From Cobetia crustatorum (GTDB lineage Bacteria; Pseudomonadota; Gammaproteobacteria; Pseudomonadales; Halomonadaceae): a stretch of 41,241 nt of DNA. Each line of letters begins with the position of its first letter. Within the stretch, counting starts at the first letter, position 1. Under the pieces are notes generated by a model. It searched no databases and was not told the origin of the DNA. It was given only the letters and a program-made list of their open reading frames with translations. Shown here in pieces: positions 25,126 to 38,537 of this stretch. Where the stretch lies: assembly GCF_000591415.1 (NCBI RefSeq), contig NZ_JEMF01000015.1:1-41241 (forward strand), given 5' to 3'. Position numbers and translations under genes: made by a program.

Positions 25126-27002
25126 GAGTGCTCTCCCGGAGGACGATCGGTGTCACGGCGCGATTGCTGGACTTGCCACAGGTGCCAGTAAGCCCCGCGC
25201 GCGGCCAGCAGCGTGGCGTGATCACCTTGTTCAAGAATGCTCCCTTCCTTCAAGACCACTATGTTGTGGCAAGCCTGTACCGCGGATAGGCGATGACTAT
25301 TGATGATCAAGGTACGCCGCCGACCGTTGGCGTCTGGCTGTTGCAGACGAGCGAGGGTTGTCAGCAAGGTGCGCTCAGTCACCTGGTCCACTGCTGACAA
25401 TGTGTCATCGAGCAGCAGGATTGGCGCTTCGGTGAGCAAGCTGCGGGCGAGTGCCAGGCGCTGGCGCTGTCCTCCTGATAGCGTGATGCCACGTTCACCT
25501 ATCAACGTATCGAGGCCGTCAGGTAGGCGACGCAGGTCATCATCGAAGGCGGCAGCTGTCAGGGCGTGACGAATCTCGGCGTGGCTGGCTTCGGGGCGTG
25601 CGAGGGCGACGTTGTCGGCGACCGAGAGTGCGAACAGGAAGGGGTCCTGTGGCACTAGTGAGAACTGCGGGCGCCAGGAAGATAGTGAGTACTCGCTTGC
25701 TTCATGGCCGCCTAGCTCTAGTCGCCCCTGTGATGCCGTCATCGGCCAACTACGTGACAGCAGGCGCAGCAACGTCGATTTACCGCTGCCGGTTGCGCCT
25801 ACGATGCCCAGGCTCTCACCCGCATCAATCTTCAGTGACAGTGGCCCCAGTGCACACTGTTGGCTGCCGGGATAGCTGAAACTGCTCACTTCAAGGCGAA
25901 GTGAGTGATCGCATACTTCATGGCGAGTCCCGGTGTCTTGAAGTGCTTCTGGCGCAGAATGGAACACGGCCAGCCGGCGTGCGGCGGCCGCACCGCGCTG
26001 CAGAATGTTGAGGCACCAGCCGAGTGCGAACATTGGCCAGATCAGCTGGGCCAGATAGAGGCTGAAGCTGGTGAGTTGGCCGAGCGTGATGGCATCGTCG
26101 AGGTAGCGCCAGCTTCCCACACCAAGCGTGAGTAGCGTTGCCACTGACAGTGAGATGAATACCACCGGATCAAAGGTGGCTTCGAGCTTCTGGACGCGGT
26201 AGTCGATGGCCTCAGCGGCGGCAGCTCGCTGAGAAAAGGCCGCTGTCTCGTCATCGAGCAGTGCGTGACTTCTGAGCATGCGAATGCCCGCAAAGGCTTC
26301 TTGTGTCTGGTCATTAAGATCAGAGAAGCGCTCGAGTGACTCGCGAAATCGTTCACCGATACGGGCGGAGATACGGGCAAAGGCCCATGCCATGAACGGA
26401 AAGGGCAACAGCGCGAGTAGCGTCAGAGGAATGTCGATACCGATCAGCATGATGCCGAGCACCAGCACGAAGGTCATCGCCCCATCGACACTGGATAGCA
26501 CGCCTTCGGCGGCCGCCATCTCCACGGCATCGATATCCTGGCTGGCATGTGCCATCAGGTCACCCGTCCGATGTTTCTGATAGAAGCCGGGATCGAGGCG
26601 CGTCAGCTTGGCGTGAAAGGCATCACGCTGCTCGGTACCCAGCTGATAGGCGGTCCCGAACAAGGTGACGCGCCAGGCATAACGCAGCATGTAGAGCCCG
26701 ACTCCCGCGCCGACTAGCCACAGTAGACGTGACATTAATGCTTCGCGATCCAGCGTGCCAGCGCGCAAGGCGTCGATAGTGGCGCCAATGGCCCACGGCA
26801 AGAGTAGATTCAGTCCTGCCACGCCAACCAGAAACACGATGGCCAGCAGATAGCGTGGCCAATGGCGCTTGAAGAAGGCAATCAGCAGGCTGCGGAGCGG
26901 GGTGGCAGAGGGAGCATTGGAGAGAGAGGTTTGCGATGTATCGACGTCATCGCCGTTCTGTGTGGCATCTTGCACCGCTGCTGGTGCCTCGCGTCCCGCC
27001 AT
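25122..27002 (-). CDS. mdlA: ABC exporter half-transporter MdlA-like
   Basis: The 626-residue partner of MdlB, with an N-terminal polar extension of about 30 residues, six membrane spans and an ATPase domain. Walker A GATGSGKST and the signature LSGGQRQRLALARS are canonical, but Walker B reads ILLLDDTLSAVD, with aspartate in place of the catalytic glutamate, as in E. coli MdlA. Together with the LSTGE signature of MdlB this predicts one degenerate and one consensus ATP site. AGGAGGT directly precedes the ATG. It lies 108 bp after mnmE on the same strand. Confidence 0.9.
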   Translation of the reverse strand: MAGREAPAAVQDATQNGDDVDTSQTSLSNAPSATPLRSLLIAFFKRHWPRYLLAIVFLVGVAGLNLLLPWAIGATIDALRAGTLDREALMSRLLWLVGAGVGLYMLRYAWRVTLFGTAYQLGTEQRDAFHAKLTRLDPGFYQKHRTGDLMAHASQDIDAVEMAAAEGVLSSVDGAMTFVLVLGIMLIGIDIPLTLLALLPFPFMAWAFARISARIGERFRESLERFSDLNDQTQEAFAGIRMLRSHALLDDETAAFSQRAAAAEAIDYRVQKLEATFDPVVFISLSVATLLTLGVGSWRYLDDAITLGQLTSFSLYLAQLIWPMFALGWCLNILQRGAAAARRLAVFHSAPEALQDTGTRHEVCDHSLRLEVSSFSYPGSQQCALGPLSLKIDAGESLGIVGATGSGKSTLLRLLSRSWPMTASQGRLELGGHEASEYSLSSWRPQFSLVPQDPFLFALSVADNVALARPEASHAEIRHALTAAAFDDDLRRLPDGLDTLIGERGITLSGGQRQRLALARSLLTEAPILLLDDTLSAVDQVTERTLLTTLARLQQPDANGRRRTLIINSHRLSAVQACHNIVVLKEGSILEQGDHATLLAARGAYWHLWQVQQSRRDTDRPPGEHS

Positions 27003-27110
27003 ATTACCTCCTGTCCCTGCCTTCGCCCCCGCCTGTCGGAGGTGATCGGCAGGGGCAGTATAGCGAGGTAGCGACGAGGTAAGGCAAGAAGGCGTGAGGT
27101 ATTGACGGGG

Positions 27111-28538
27111 CTACTTGCCGATACAGAAGCTGCCGAAGATCTCACCGAGCAGGTCGTCAGCGGAGAACTCGCCGGTGATCTCTGACAGCGCCATCTGGGC
27201 AGCGCGAAGGTCTTCAGCCAATAGCTCGCCGGCGCTGGCACCCAGTAATTGGGCTTCACCGTTGTCGAGAGATTCGCCAGCGCGCTCAAGGGCATCCAGG
27301 TGACGACGGCGAGCGCTGAAGCGGCCTTCGGCCGTGCCAGTGAAGCCCATGATGTCCTTCAGGTGATTGCGCAGGGCGTCGAGGCCTTGATTATCACGTG
27401 CAGAGATACGCACGACGCTGGCCTGATGGCGGGCCAGCTCGAGACTGCCCGCTTGATCGTCCGTGACAGCATGCGCATCTGTCAGCCCTGGCGTTTCACC
27501 ACTGGTGTCGATCTTGTTGCGCACCAGCGTCAGCCGGGTAGGGTCCGGTAGACGAGCCACGAATTCCGGCCAGATTTCCATAGGGTCAGTCGCTGTTGTT
27601 GTCGCAGCGTCCACGAGTAACAGGACACGGTCGGCCTTCTCTATCTCACTCCAGGCGCGTTGCACGCCGATACGCTCAACGGCATCAGGCGTATCACGCA
27701 GCCCAGCGGTGTCGATGATATGCAGCGGCATGCCGTCGAGATGAATGTGTTCACGCAGTACGTCGCGCGTGGTGCCTTCGATATCCGTGACAATGGCGGT
27801 GTCCTGCTCGGTCAGTGCGTTGAGCAGGCTAGACTTGCCGGCATTCGGACGCCCGGCGATCACCACCGTCATGCCCTCACGCATCAGCGCACCTTGATTG
27901 GCAGCGGCACGTACGCCGGCTAGCTCGGCTTTGACGTCAGTGAGGCGAGCAGCGACATGGCCATCGGCGAGAAAATCGATCTCTTCTTCCGGAAAATCGA
28001 TCGCCGCTTCGACGTAGATACGCAGCTCGATCAGACGCTGTACCAGCGCGCTGACACGGGTCGAGAACTCGCCCTTGAGCGAACGCAGCGCATTCTCGGC
28101 GGCCGCACGTGAGCTGGCGTCGATCAGGTCGGCAATCGCCTCAGCCTGGGCAAGGTCCAGCTTGTCATTCAGGAAGGCACGCTCGGAGAACTCGCCGGGA
28201 CGTGCCAGGCGTGCGCCAAGCTGGACGCAGCGCTCCAGCAGCAGGTCCATGATCACTGGGCCACCGTGACCCTGTAGCTCCAGTACATCCTCGCCGGTGA
28301 AGGAGTTCGGGCCCTTGAAGTAGAGCGCAATTCCCTCATCGAGGGCGGTGGGGCTGCCATCCATTCCCCGGCCCATGAAGGGGCCGTAGTGAGCGTGGCG
28401 TGGCGCAGGACACAGGCCAAGCATTTCCTGAGCAATGGCCTGGCAGGCGGGGCCGGAGACGCGGATGATACCGACGCCACCACGACCAGGGGGAGTGGCC
28501 AGCGCAGCGATGGAGTCGGGCTGATAGACGGAAGACAT
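27111..28538 (-). CDS. mnmE: tRNA-modification GTPase MnmE
   Basis: MnmE with MnmG installs the carboxymethylaminomethyl (or related) group on U34 of certain tRNAs. The 475-residue protein starts at the ATG at 28538 ([22 protein letters not shown]) with GAGG seven bases before it; the frame stays open upstream to 29015 but that part is unrelated. The G domain has [23 protein letters not shown] and NKID. The C-terminal CIGK ends the protein, as required for activity. It is about 20 residues longer than E. coli MnmE, with extra residues around the NKID loop. It follows yidC on the minus strand. Confidence 0.97.
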   Translation of the reverse strand: MSSVYQPDSIAALATPPGRGGVGIIRVSGPACQAIAQEMLGLCPAPRHAHYGPFMGRGMDGSPTALDEGIALYFKGPNSFTGEDVLELQGHGGPVIMDLLLERCVQLGARLARPGEFSERAFLNDKLDLAQAEAIADLIDASSRAAAENALRSLKGEFSTRVSALVQRLIELRIYVEAAIDFPEEEIDFLADGHVAARLTDVKAELAGVRAAANQGALMREGMTVVIAGRPNAGKSSLLNALTEQDTAIVTDIEGTTRDVLREHIHLDGMPLHIIDTAGLRDTPDAVERIGVQRAWSEIEKADRVLLLVDAATTTATDPMEIWPEFVARLPDPTRLTLVRNKIDTSGETPGLTDAHAVTDDQAGSLELARHQASVVRISARDNQGLDALRNHLKDIMGFTGTAEGRFSARRRHLDALERAGESLDNGEAQLLGASAGELLAEDLRAAQMALSEITGEFSADDLLGEIFGSFCIGK

Positions 28539-28667
28539 GCGAAGACCTCGGGCAAGGAGCCAGAAAGTGAAGAGGAGATGGCACATATTGTCGCGGTTGG
28601 TGCCCCGTGACAGCAAGTGAGGAGGATGGCGTGAGGAGAGCCAAGCCTGAAAGACACTCCCTGAAAC

Positions 28668-28700
28668 GACACGACCCCCGGCAGAGGCGAGGGTCGTGTC
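28668..28700 (-). terminator. Possible terminator after yidC
   Basis: A perfect 10-bp stem (28668-28677 with 28691-28700) with a 13-base loop lies about 40 bases past the yidC stop. The T-run after it on the minus strand is short (GTTTC), so termination may be partial. Confidence 0.5.
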
Positions 28701-28738
28701 AGTCATGCATCGATCATGTCGAGGCGGAGTAAAGCACG

Positions 28739-30403
28739 TTAGATGCTTTTCTTGACCGGCTCGGCTTTTTCGATCTGGCGCGTGATGAAGTACTGCTGGG
28801 TGATCGACAGCGTGTTGTTGACGATCCAGTACAGGACCAGACCCGCCGGGAACCACAGGAAGAAGAAGGTGAAGACGATAGGCAGCATCTTCATGATCTT
28901 CGCCTGGGTGGGGTCCGGAGGTGTCGGATTCAGCTGCTGCTGAATGAACATCGTGGCGCCCATGATGATCGGCAGGATAAACAGCGGATCTTTCATCGAG
29001 AGATCCTGAATCCATAGCATGAACGGCGCGTGGCGCAGCTCCACGGATTCCATCAGCATCCAGTACAGCGCGATGAAGACTGGCATCTGAATGACGATAG
29101 GCAGACAGCCGCCCAGCGGATTGATCTTCTCCGTCTGGTAGAACTTCATCATCTCCTGGGAGACTTTCTGACGGTCGCCGCCATGCTTCTCCTTGATGCG
29201 CTGCATCTCGGGGCCCATCTTGCGCATCTTGGCCATCGAGCGGTAGGCAGTCGCAGACAGCGGGAATAGCACAACCTTGACTAGAACGGTCAGCAGGATG
29301 ATGGAAGCACCCCAGTTACCGACCAGTGCATGGATGTGCTCCAGCAGCCAGAACAGCGGGTTGGCGAGGAACCACAGCCAGCCGAAGTCGACAACCAGCT
29401 CCAGGTACGGTGCGGTGGCTTCCAGCTGGTCTTGATCTTTCGGGCCCACGTACAAGGTGGCGCCTAGTTCAGCTTGCTGACCGGCAGCGATCTGCGTGGA
29501 CGGGCTGGCAAAGGCCGCCACGTTACGTTGCTGTTTGTCGACGCTGGTGTAGTACAGGTTCTTCTGGCCTTCGGCCGGGACCCAGGCAGAGACGAAGTAA
29601 TGTTGGATCATGGAGACCCAGCCACCCTGGATGTCGGCATTCTTGAAGCTGCCATCCTGAATGTCGTCGAAGTCGATCTTCTGGTAGTGGTTCTCTTCGG
29701 AAGAGAAGGCCGCACCCAGGTAAGACTTCATGCCCATGCCGCCGCCAGTAGACGGATCTGCGCTGTTATCGCGCGCTAGCTGTCCAATGAAACGAGCGTT
29801 GGTCGGCTGCTGGGACTGGTTGTCCAACAGGTAGTCGACCTTGAGCTGGTAGCTATTCTTGCTGACGGTGAAGCGCTTGATGACAGCGACGCCATTGACG
29901 TCGGCCTTCAGATCAATCTGCAGATTGTCGTCGTTCTCGCCCAGTGTGTAGCTGTTGCTGTCGGCGGAGAAGGCGATGCGTCCCTTGTGTCCCTCTAGCT
30001 GCAGGCCAGACTTGGCAACGTAGCTGCGCGACTGATTATCAGACAGCAGGACGAAGGGAGACTCGGAGGCGTTATTCTGTTTGTGCTCAAGTAGCGCGGC
30101 GTAGACCACGTCGCCACCCTGCGGATCGATACGCAGGTCAAGCACATCAGTCTTGATTTCAATCAGATTACTGCTCGGGGTGCTGGCAGCGGTGTCCGGT
30201 GTGGAGAGACCTGCAGCAGTGTTAGCAGTCGTGCTACTGCTTGGGGCTTCTAAGCCTTGGGCAGTCGCTTTGGCAGCCTGAGCGGCGACCTGAGGAGCCT
30301 GTGTTTCCGCAGCCGGCTGATCGTAATCCTTGTTCCACTGGATCACCATGAGATAGGCGACAACCGCAAGCGGAATCACGAGGAGTAATCGTTTGACGTC
30401 CAT
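28739..30403 (-). CDS. yidC: Membrane protein insertase YidC
   Basis: YidC inserts and folds inner-membrane proteins alone or with SecYEG. The 554-residue protein has a first membrane span (residues about 5-22), a large periplasmic domain (about 60-330) and the conserved five-span core with [18 protein letters not shown], the groove-arginine region [37 protein letters not shown] and [16 protein letters not shown]. It is downstream of rnpA with a terminator between them, so it probably has its own promoter in 30404-30480. The usual yidD gene between rnpA and yidC is missing. Confidence 0.97.
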   Translation of the reverse strand: MDVKRLLLVIPLAVVAYLMVIQWNKDYDQPAAETQAPQVAAQAAKATAQGLEAPSSSTTANTAAGLSTPDTAASTPSSNLIEIKTDVLDLRIDPQGGDVVYAALLEHKQNNASESPFVLLSDNQSRSYVAKSGLQLEGHKGRIAFSADSNSYTLGENDDNLQIDLKADVNGVAVIKRFTVSKNSYQLKVDYLLDNQSQQPTNARFIGQLARDNSADPSTGGGMGMKSYLGAAFSSEENHYQKIDFDDIQDGSFKNADIQGGWVSMIQHYFVSAWVPAEGQKNLYYTSVDKQQRNVAAFASPSTQIAAGQQAELGATLYVGPKDQDQLEATAPYLELVVDFGWLWFLANPLFWLLEHIHALVGNWGASIILLTVLVKVVLFPLSATAYRSMAKMRKMGPEMQRIKEKHGGDRQKVSQEMMKFYQTEKINPLGGCLPIVIQMPVFIALYWMLMESVELRHAPFMLWIQDLSMKDPLFILPIIMGATMFIQQQLNPTPPDPTQAKIMKMLPIVFTFFFLWFPAGLVLYWIVNNTLSITQQYFITRQIEKAEPVKKSI

Positions 30404-30480
30404 TGTGTATGCCCGTTGGAGGGTGAATCAATCTGGCGGGAGTCAGATGAGACCGGTCACGAACGGATGGGCGTATAACG

Positions 30481-30540
30481 AAAAAAACGCCACATGCCGG
30501 ACGCACCGGGTAGGTGTCGCGTCAGGCAGGTGGCGTTGAC
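30481..30540 (-). terminator. Terminator overlapping the 3' end of rnpA
   Basis: On the minus strand a 12-bp arm (30525-30536) inside the last rnpA codons pairs with 30487-30498, followed by seven T. One mismatch interrupts the stem. A smaller hairpin lies in the loop. The rnpA stop codon is within the structure. Confidence 0.75.
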
Positions 30541-30911
30541 TTGGCCGCTTTCAGACGTCTGGCATCCTTCTCCAGACGAGACCACATGCCGTCAAGCTGG
30601 CGATGAAGGGTCTCGTTATCCAGCTCATTTACGCCTCGTTTGGCCAGAACGACAATGTCGATGGCCGGAAGGCGTTGCTGGCGGAGGCGAATGGATTCTC
30701 GCGTCAGACGTTTGAGGCGGTTGCGATCTACGGCACGGCGCACGTTCTTCTTGCTGAACACCAACCCCAGGCGGGCATGCCCTAGGTCATTCGGACAGGC
30801 CAGGGCCAAAAGCCCCTTGCCGTGTACCTTGAGGATGGTGTGATCGAAGACGTGCCGGTAATCCCCGGCAGTCAGCAAGCGAAGCTGCCGGGGAAATCCC
30901 TGACGGGACAT
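30522..30911 (-). CDS. rnpA: Ribonuclease P protein component
   Basis: RnpA assists the catalytic RNase P RNA in maturing tRNA 5' ends. The 129-residue basic protein begins RLLTAGDYRHVF and has the family signature RRAVDRNRLKRLTRESIR and the DIVVLAKRGV strand. It starts 11 bp after rpmH, the standard ribosomal-protein operon arrangement. Its last codons form one arm of a terminator hairpin. Confidence 0.97.
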   Translation of the reverse strand: MSRQGFPRQLRLLTAGDYRHVFDHTILKVHGKGLLALACPNDLGHARLGLVFSKKNVRRAVDRNRLKRLTRESIRLRQQRLPAIDIVVLAKRGVNELDNETLHRQLDGMWSRLEKDARRLKAAKSTPPA

Positions 30912-30922
30912 CCGGGCCTCGA

Positions 30923-31057
30923 TCAGGCGCTCAGACGCTTACGGCCTTTCGCACGACGGCGCTGGATGACCGCACGGCCACCTTTGGTCGCCATACGAGC
31001 ACGGAAACCGTGTGTGCGCTTGCGCTTAAGGACGCTCGGCTGAAATGTGCGTTTCAT
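30923..31057 (-). CDS. rpmH: 50S ribosomal protein L34
   Basis: A 44-residue basic ribosomal protein, [20 protein letters not shown] onwards, with the usual [21 protein letters not shown] end. The open frame extends upstream to 31393, but the family start is the ATG at 31057. It is first of rpmH-rnpA and faces away from dnaA across the origin. Confidence 0.98.
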   Translation of the reverse strand: MKRTFQPSVLKRKRTHGFRARMATKGGRAVIQRRRAKGRKRLSA

Positions 31058-31148
31058 AGCTGCTTCTTCCCACGTGGTTGTTTGGAAAAGGTCAACGAAT
31101 GTTGCCCTGTATCCACATGAGGACAGGGCAGATTGGTCAGGGGCAGGG

Positions 31149-31177
31149 ATTCTAGTGAATCTGCAAGTGGCTTGCAA
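31149..31177 (-). promoter_or_regulatory. Likely promoter of rpmH-rnpA
   Basis: On the minus strand TTGCAA (31172-31177) is followed after 17 bases by TAGAAT (31149-31154). A DnaA-box-like TTGTCCACA lies just upstream at 31193-31201, and a leader hairpin (31104-31110 with 31123-31129) lies downstream. Confidence 0.5.
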
Positions 31178-31189
31178 TGTCGAGTCGAA

Positions 31190-31960
31190 AAGTTGTCCAC
31201 AGCTGGTTCGTGGCATTTCAGGGTGACGATGCCTCGCGCCGCCCGTCAGATGGCGTTTCCTGTCTACCGGTGACGGGGCGGAATTTGGACGTTGGCAGGC
31301 AAAAAAAATCAGTTTTTCTGACAGGCACTGCCTGGGGAGCTGAGGTGTGGCCAGAGAGACTTGCATTCCAAGCGAGGAATACACGAAACCCAAAGTGGCG
31401 AGACTTGAAAGACAAGACCGAAAAACTGAAGTGGTTTCTCATGCTAAACCAGCAGATATTTTTGCTGCGCTGCGGTTTCGTAAGGTGCTGACTTCGCCCA
31501 TCCGGCATGAGGCAGAGATGCTCGTACGACCCCACGATTTGTGTAGCAGGCCAGTCAGCGATGTATGCATCATCGAGCATCAAAGGCCCAGTGGATAACC
31601 TTGAGTCGACCTGATCAGGAGTGCAGCGCTGAGCTTGATCCGAGACGCATTTTTAGCATTGCCCCTATCATTACTATAAAGAGGTAATTCTGAGTAACTA
31701 ATAACTATAGAGGGAGGGAGATTCTGTGGATAACCTATTTTTCTAGAGTTAGCTCAATCTTCTGTCATCAGGATATCTCTGACGATAAGCAGTGGAAAAC
31801 CTGATATTACCCTGTGCATGGCTGTGTGCATAAGTGTTGACTTGTCCCCAGCGTCTGAGTCGTCTCATATTGCTCCCCAACCTTTCCCAAAGTAAGAGGG
31901 TCCTCAATACCCATGTTGTCCACAACAGCTCATGACGCAGATGTCGTGTGGATAACTCAG
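31190..31960. other. Probable chromosomal replication origin oriC
   Basis: The 953-bp gap between rpmH and dnaA holds no supported gene. DnaA-box-type sequences are at 31193-31201 (TTGTCCACA), 31590-31598 (minus, TTATCCACT), 31725-31733 (minus, perfect TTATCCACA), 31825-31833 (minus, TTATGCACA), 31916-31924 (TTGTCCACA) and 31947-31955 (minus, perfect). An AT-rich stretch at about 31655-31710 beside the 31725 box could be the unwinding element. Some boxes close to dnaA may also control its expression. Confidence 0.8.
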
Positions 31961-32010
31961 GGCTTGAGCTATACAATGGCCGCCCCTTCGACAACTGGAT
32001 GTGAGGTCGC

Positions 32011-33510
32011 GTGTCGCTCGCACTTTGGCAACAATGTCTTGACGCACTGCAAGACGAGCTGAATTCACAGCAGTTCAACACTTGGGTTCGTCCTCTGCAG
32101 GCTGAAGAAGGTGACAGCGGAGAGCTGTGCCTACTCGCTCCCAACCGCTTCGTGCGTGATTGGGTCAATGACAAGTACCTCAAACGTATCCACGAACTAC
32201 TGCGTGAGTTGGCACCGGGCAAGCCGCCCAAGGTCGAACTCAGTGTGGGTAGTCGACGTACGGTGTCCAATCCGCGACCGGAAGGAAGCCCCGCGTCTTC
32301 TTCATCCACTTCTTCATCTGCTCAGGCACAAGCGCCTGGCCAGATGCCGAGCCCGCGTTCGCCACATGTGCATACGCCACCGCGCGGTAATCTCGGCGAA
32401 GAGCGCGAGATGGCTGGTGATGGCTTGCGCGATAGAGCCCCGCGTCGTAATGCACGCCAAGTGCAGGTCGAAGGCAGTCTCAAGCACTCCAATGGTTTGA
32501 ACCCGAACTTCACCTTCGAAACCTTTGTCGAAGGCAAGTCGAACCAGCTGGCGCGTGCAGCATCACGCCAGGTATCCGAAAATCCTGGTGGCGCTTACAA
32601 CCCGCTATTCCTTTATGGCGGCGTGGGCTTGGGTAAAACCCACTTGATGCACGCAGTGGGCAATCATCTCGCCAAGCAAGGAGGCGAGAATGCCAAGGTG
32701 GTCTACCTGCATTCAGAGCGCTTCGTGGCCGACATGGTCAAGGCGTTGCAGCTCAATGCCATCAATGATTTCAAGCGCTTCTATCGTTCAGTCGATGCGC
32801 TGCTGATTGATGACATTCAGTTCTTTGCGGGTAAGGAGCGCTCTCAGGAGGAGTTCTTCCACACCTTCAATGCGTTGCTTGAAGGCGGCCAGCAGATGAT
32901 TTTGACATCGGATCGCTATCCGAAAGAGATCAATGGCGTCGAAGAGCGACTCAAGTCCCGCTTTGGCTGGGGGCTGACTGTCGCCATCGAGCCACCTGAG
33001 CTAGAGACGCGCGTCGCGATCCTGATGAAGAAGGCTGACCAGGCCAAGGTTGATCTACCGCACGATGCCGCTTTCTTCATTGCCCAGAAGATCCGCTCCA
33101 ATGTGCGTGAGTTGGAGGGGGCCCTGAAGAAGGTCATCGCGGACTCCCACTTCATGGGGCGTGTGATCACCCAGGACTTCATTCGTGAGTCGCTGAAAGA
33201 TCTGCTGGCACTGCAAGACAAGCAGGTAGGTGTGGATAATATTCAGCGCACCGTCGCTGAGTACTACAAGATCAAGATTTCTGATCTCCACTCCAAACGG
33301 CGCTCGCGCTCGGTCGCCCGACCACGTCAGGTGGCTATGGCGCTGGCCAAGGAGCTCACCAACCATAGCTTGCCGGAAATCGGTGATGCCTTCGGTGGTC
33401 GTGATCATACGACCGTGCTGCACGCGTGTCGCAAGGTGGCCTCGCTGCGTGAAGAGAACGCTGACATTCGTGAGGACTACAAGAATCTACTGCGTCTATT
33501 GACCAGTTGA
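32011..33510 (+). CDS. dnaA: Chromosomal replication initiator DnaA
   Basis: DnaA binds the boxes of the adjacent origin and opens it for replication. The 499-residue protein has domain I ([21 protein letters not shown]), a long polar domain II (about residues 85-155), the AAA+ domain with [10 protein letters not shown], Walker [11 protein letters not shown] and Walker [10 protein letters not shown], and the DNA-binding domain with [20 protein letters not shown] and [15 protein letters not shown]. The start is GTG 32011, with GAGG at 32003-32006. Confidence 0.98.
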   Translation: MSLALWQQCLDALQDELNSQQFNTWVRPLQAEEGDSGELCLLAPNRFVRDWVNDKYLKRIHELLRELAPGKPPKVELSVGSRRTVSNPRPEGSPASSSSTSSSAQAQAPGQMPSPRSPHVHTPPRGNLGEEREMAGDGLRDRAPRRNARQVQVEGSLKHSNGLNPNFTFETFVEGKSNQLARAASRQVSENPGGAYNPLFLYGGVGLGKTHLMHAVGNHLAKQGGENAKVVYLHSERFVADMVKALQLNAINDFKRFYRSVDALLIDDIQFFAGKERSQEEFFHTFNALLEGGQQMILTSDRYPKEINGVEERLKSRFGWGLTVAIEPPELETRVAILMKKADQAKVDLPHDAAFFIAQKIRSNVRELEGALKKVIADSHFMGRVITQDFIRESLKDLLALQDKQVGVDNIQRTVAEYYKIKISDLHSKRRSRSVARPRQVAMALAKELTNHSLPEIGDAFGGRDHTTVLHACRKVASLREENADIREDYKNLLRLLTS

Positions 33511-33661
33511 TCGCATTGCAGCGGCGGGTAGGGTTGGCGACAATTGTCGATTTGACTCGCTGTGCGCATTGGGCCTTGTATCCCGTTGGCCCTGAATCTT
33601 TTTTGAGTGCGCGCTGCTGTGGCAGCGAGCACTTGCCCCGTTTCCAGAGAGTGGAGTCTCC

Positions 33662-34765
33662 ATGAAATTTTCCATTTCGCGTGAAGCCCTGCTGCGCCCA
33701 CTGTCCCTGGTGGCGGGTGTGGTTGAGCGTCGTCAGACGCTGCCGGTGCTATCCAATGTATTGCTTGAAGTTTCCGACCAGCAGTTGTCGCTGACAGGCA
33801 CCGATCTTGAGGTCGAGCTGATCGGTCGTGTCGAGCCGAGCCGTGTCGATGAGCCGGGCTCGGCTACCGTGCCTGCACGCAAGCTGATGGATATCTGCAA
33901 GTCACTTCCGGATGGCAGTGAAATCACGCTGGCGCTGGAAGAAGGGCGTGCCATTCTGCGTAGTGGCCGCTCCCGTTTTACCTTGTCGACACTACCGGTC
34001 GCTGAGTTCCCGAATATCGATGATGGTCAGGGCGATGTCACCATCAGCTTGCCGCGCGGTACGCTCAAGCATCTTATCGATGCGACATCTTTCGCGATGG
34101 CGCAGCAGGATGTGCGCTACTACCTCAATGGCATGCTGCTCGAGCTGACCAGCAATATTGTGCGTACCGTGGCAACGGATGGCCACCGCTTGGCAGTCTG
34201 CGAGCAGGCGGCTGATATCAGTGTCAGCGAATCCCAGAAGCTGATCATTCCGCGCAAGGGTATTCTGGAGCTGGCACGTTTGTTGGATGGTAGCAATGAG
34301 CCGATGACTCTGACCGTGAGTGGCACGCATGTGCGCGCTCAGACTGGTGATTTCACCTTCACTTCCAAGCTGGTTGACGGCAAGTTCCCGGATTACGAGC
34401 GTGTTGTGCCGCGTGGTGGCGATAAGGTCATCATTGCTGAGCGTGCCGAGCTGCGTCAGGTACTGTCGCGTACGGCGATTCTCTCCAATGAGAAGTATCG
34501 CGGGGTACGCCTGCACCTTGAGGCCGGTAACTTGCGTGTGCTGGCTAATAACCCGGAGCAGGAAGAGGCCGAGGAAAACATCAGCCTCGACTACCAGGGG
34601 GCGGGTCTGGAAATCGGATTCAATGTTGGTTACCTGATTGACGTGCTAGGCGTGTTGGACTCGGATCGTGTGCAATTGACGCTCTCTGATGGCAATAGCT
34701 CGGCACTTCTGGAAGAGCCAGGTGGTGGTGATGCGCGTTACGTAGTTATGCCAATGCGCCTGTAA
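33662..34765 (+). CDS. dnaN: DNA polymerase III beta sliding clamp
   Basis: DnaN is the ring-shaped clamp that holds DNA polymerase III on the template. The 367-residue sequence starts MKFSISREALLRPLSLVAGVVERRQTLP and has FTLSTLPVAEFPNID, the inter-domain region MLLELTSNIVRTVATDGHRL and the ending YVVMPMRL that contributes to the protein-binding pocket. It lies 151 bp after dnaA on the same strand. Confidence 0.98.
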   Translation: MKFSISREALLRPLSLVAGVVERRQTLPVLSNVLLEVSDQQLSLTGTDLEVELIGRVEPSRVDEPGSATVPARKLMDICKSLPDGSEITLALEEGRAILRSGRSRFTLSTLPVAEFPNIDDGQGDVTISLPRGTLKHLIDATSFAMAQQDVRYYLNGMLLELTSNIVRTVATDGHRLAVCEQAADISVSESQKLIIPRKGILELARLLDGSNEPMTLTVSGTHVRAQTGDFTFTSKLVDGKFPDYERVVPRGGDKVIIAERAELRQVLSRTAILSNEKYRGVRLHLEAGNLRVLANNPEQEEAEENISLDYQGAGLEIGFNVGYLIDVLGVLDSDRVQLTLSDGNSSALLEEPGGGDARYVVMPMRL

Positions 34766-34844
34766 TTATAAAATAAACTATATAAAACAGTATCTTGAAT
34801 CATAATAATGCTGTTCCCATCAGTGATGTAGCGCAACAGTTAAC

Positions 34845-34888
34845 GACAACACCCATGATCCTCTTGGCCGACGATCATGGGTGTTGTC
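34845..34888 (+). terminator. Perfect 16-bp hairpin between dnaN and recF
   Basis: GACAACACCCATGATC (34845-34860) pairs perfectly with 34873-34888 around a 12-base loop. There is no clear T-run, so it may be a terminator, an attenuator or an RNA-stability element rather than an ordinary terminator. Confidence 0.5.
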
Positions 34889-34934
34889 ATATTAGTGCCG
34901 CGAGTTTTTCTTTTCAGTCCACGCCGAGGCCGCC

Positions 34935-38457
<3,523 letters not shown>

Positions 38458-38480
38458 TGGCATGAAGATGTGCGGTAATT

Positions 38481-38518
38481 AAAAAACGGCCCCTGGTCAT
38501 TGATCAGGGGCCGTTTTT
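38481..38518. terminator. Bidirectional terminator between gyrB and the alpha/beta hydrolase
   Basis: A 10-bp GC-rich stem (38486-38495 with 38505-38514) has A-run before and T-run after it, so it can terminate convergent transcripts from both sides. Confidence 0.9.
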
Positions 38519-38537
38519 ATAGGACTCCATCAGATAG

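Noticed and set aside
28539-29015. N-terminal extension of mnmE by 159 residues
   Set aside because: It runs antisense-in-frame into the yidC coding region and is unrelated to MnmE; the known start is at 28538.
31177-31598. Open frames within the origin region
   Set aside because: They overlap on both strands, lack ribosome binding sites and resemble no family; the DnaA boxes and position explain the region better.
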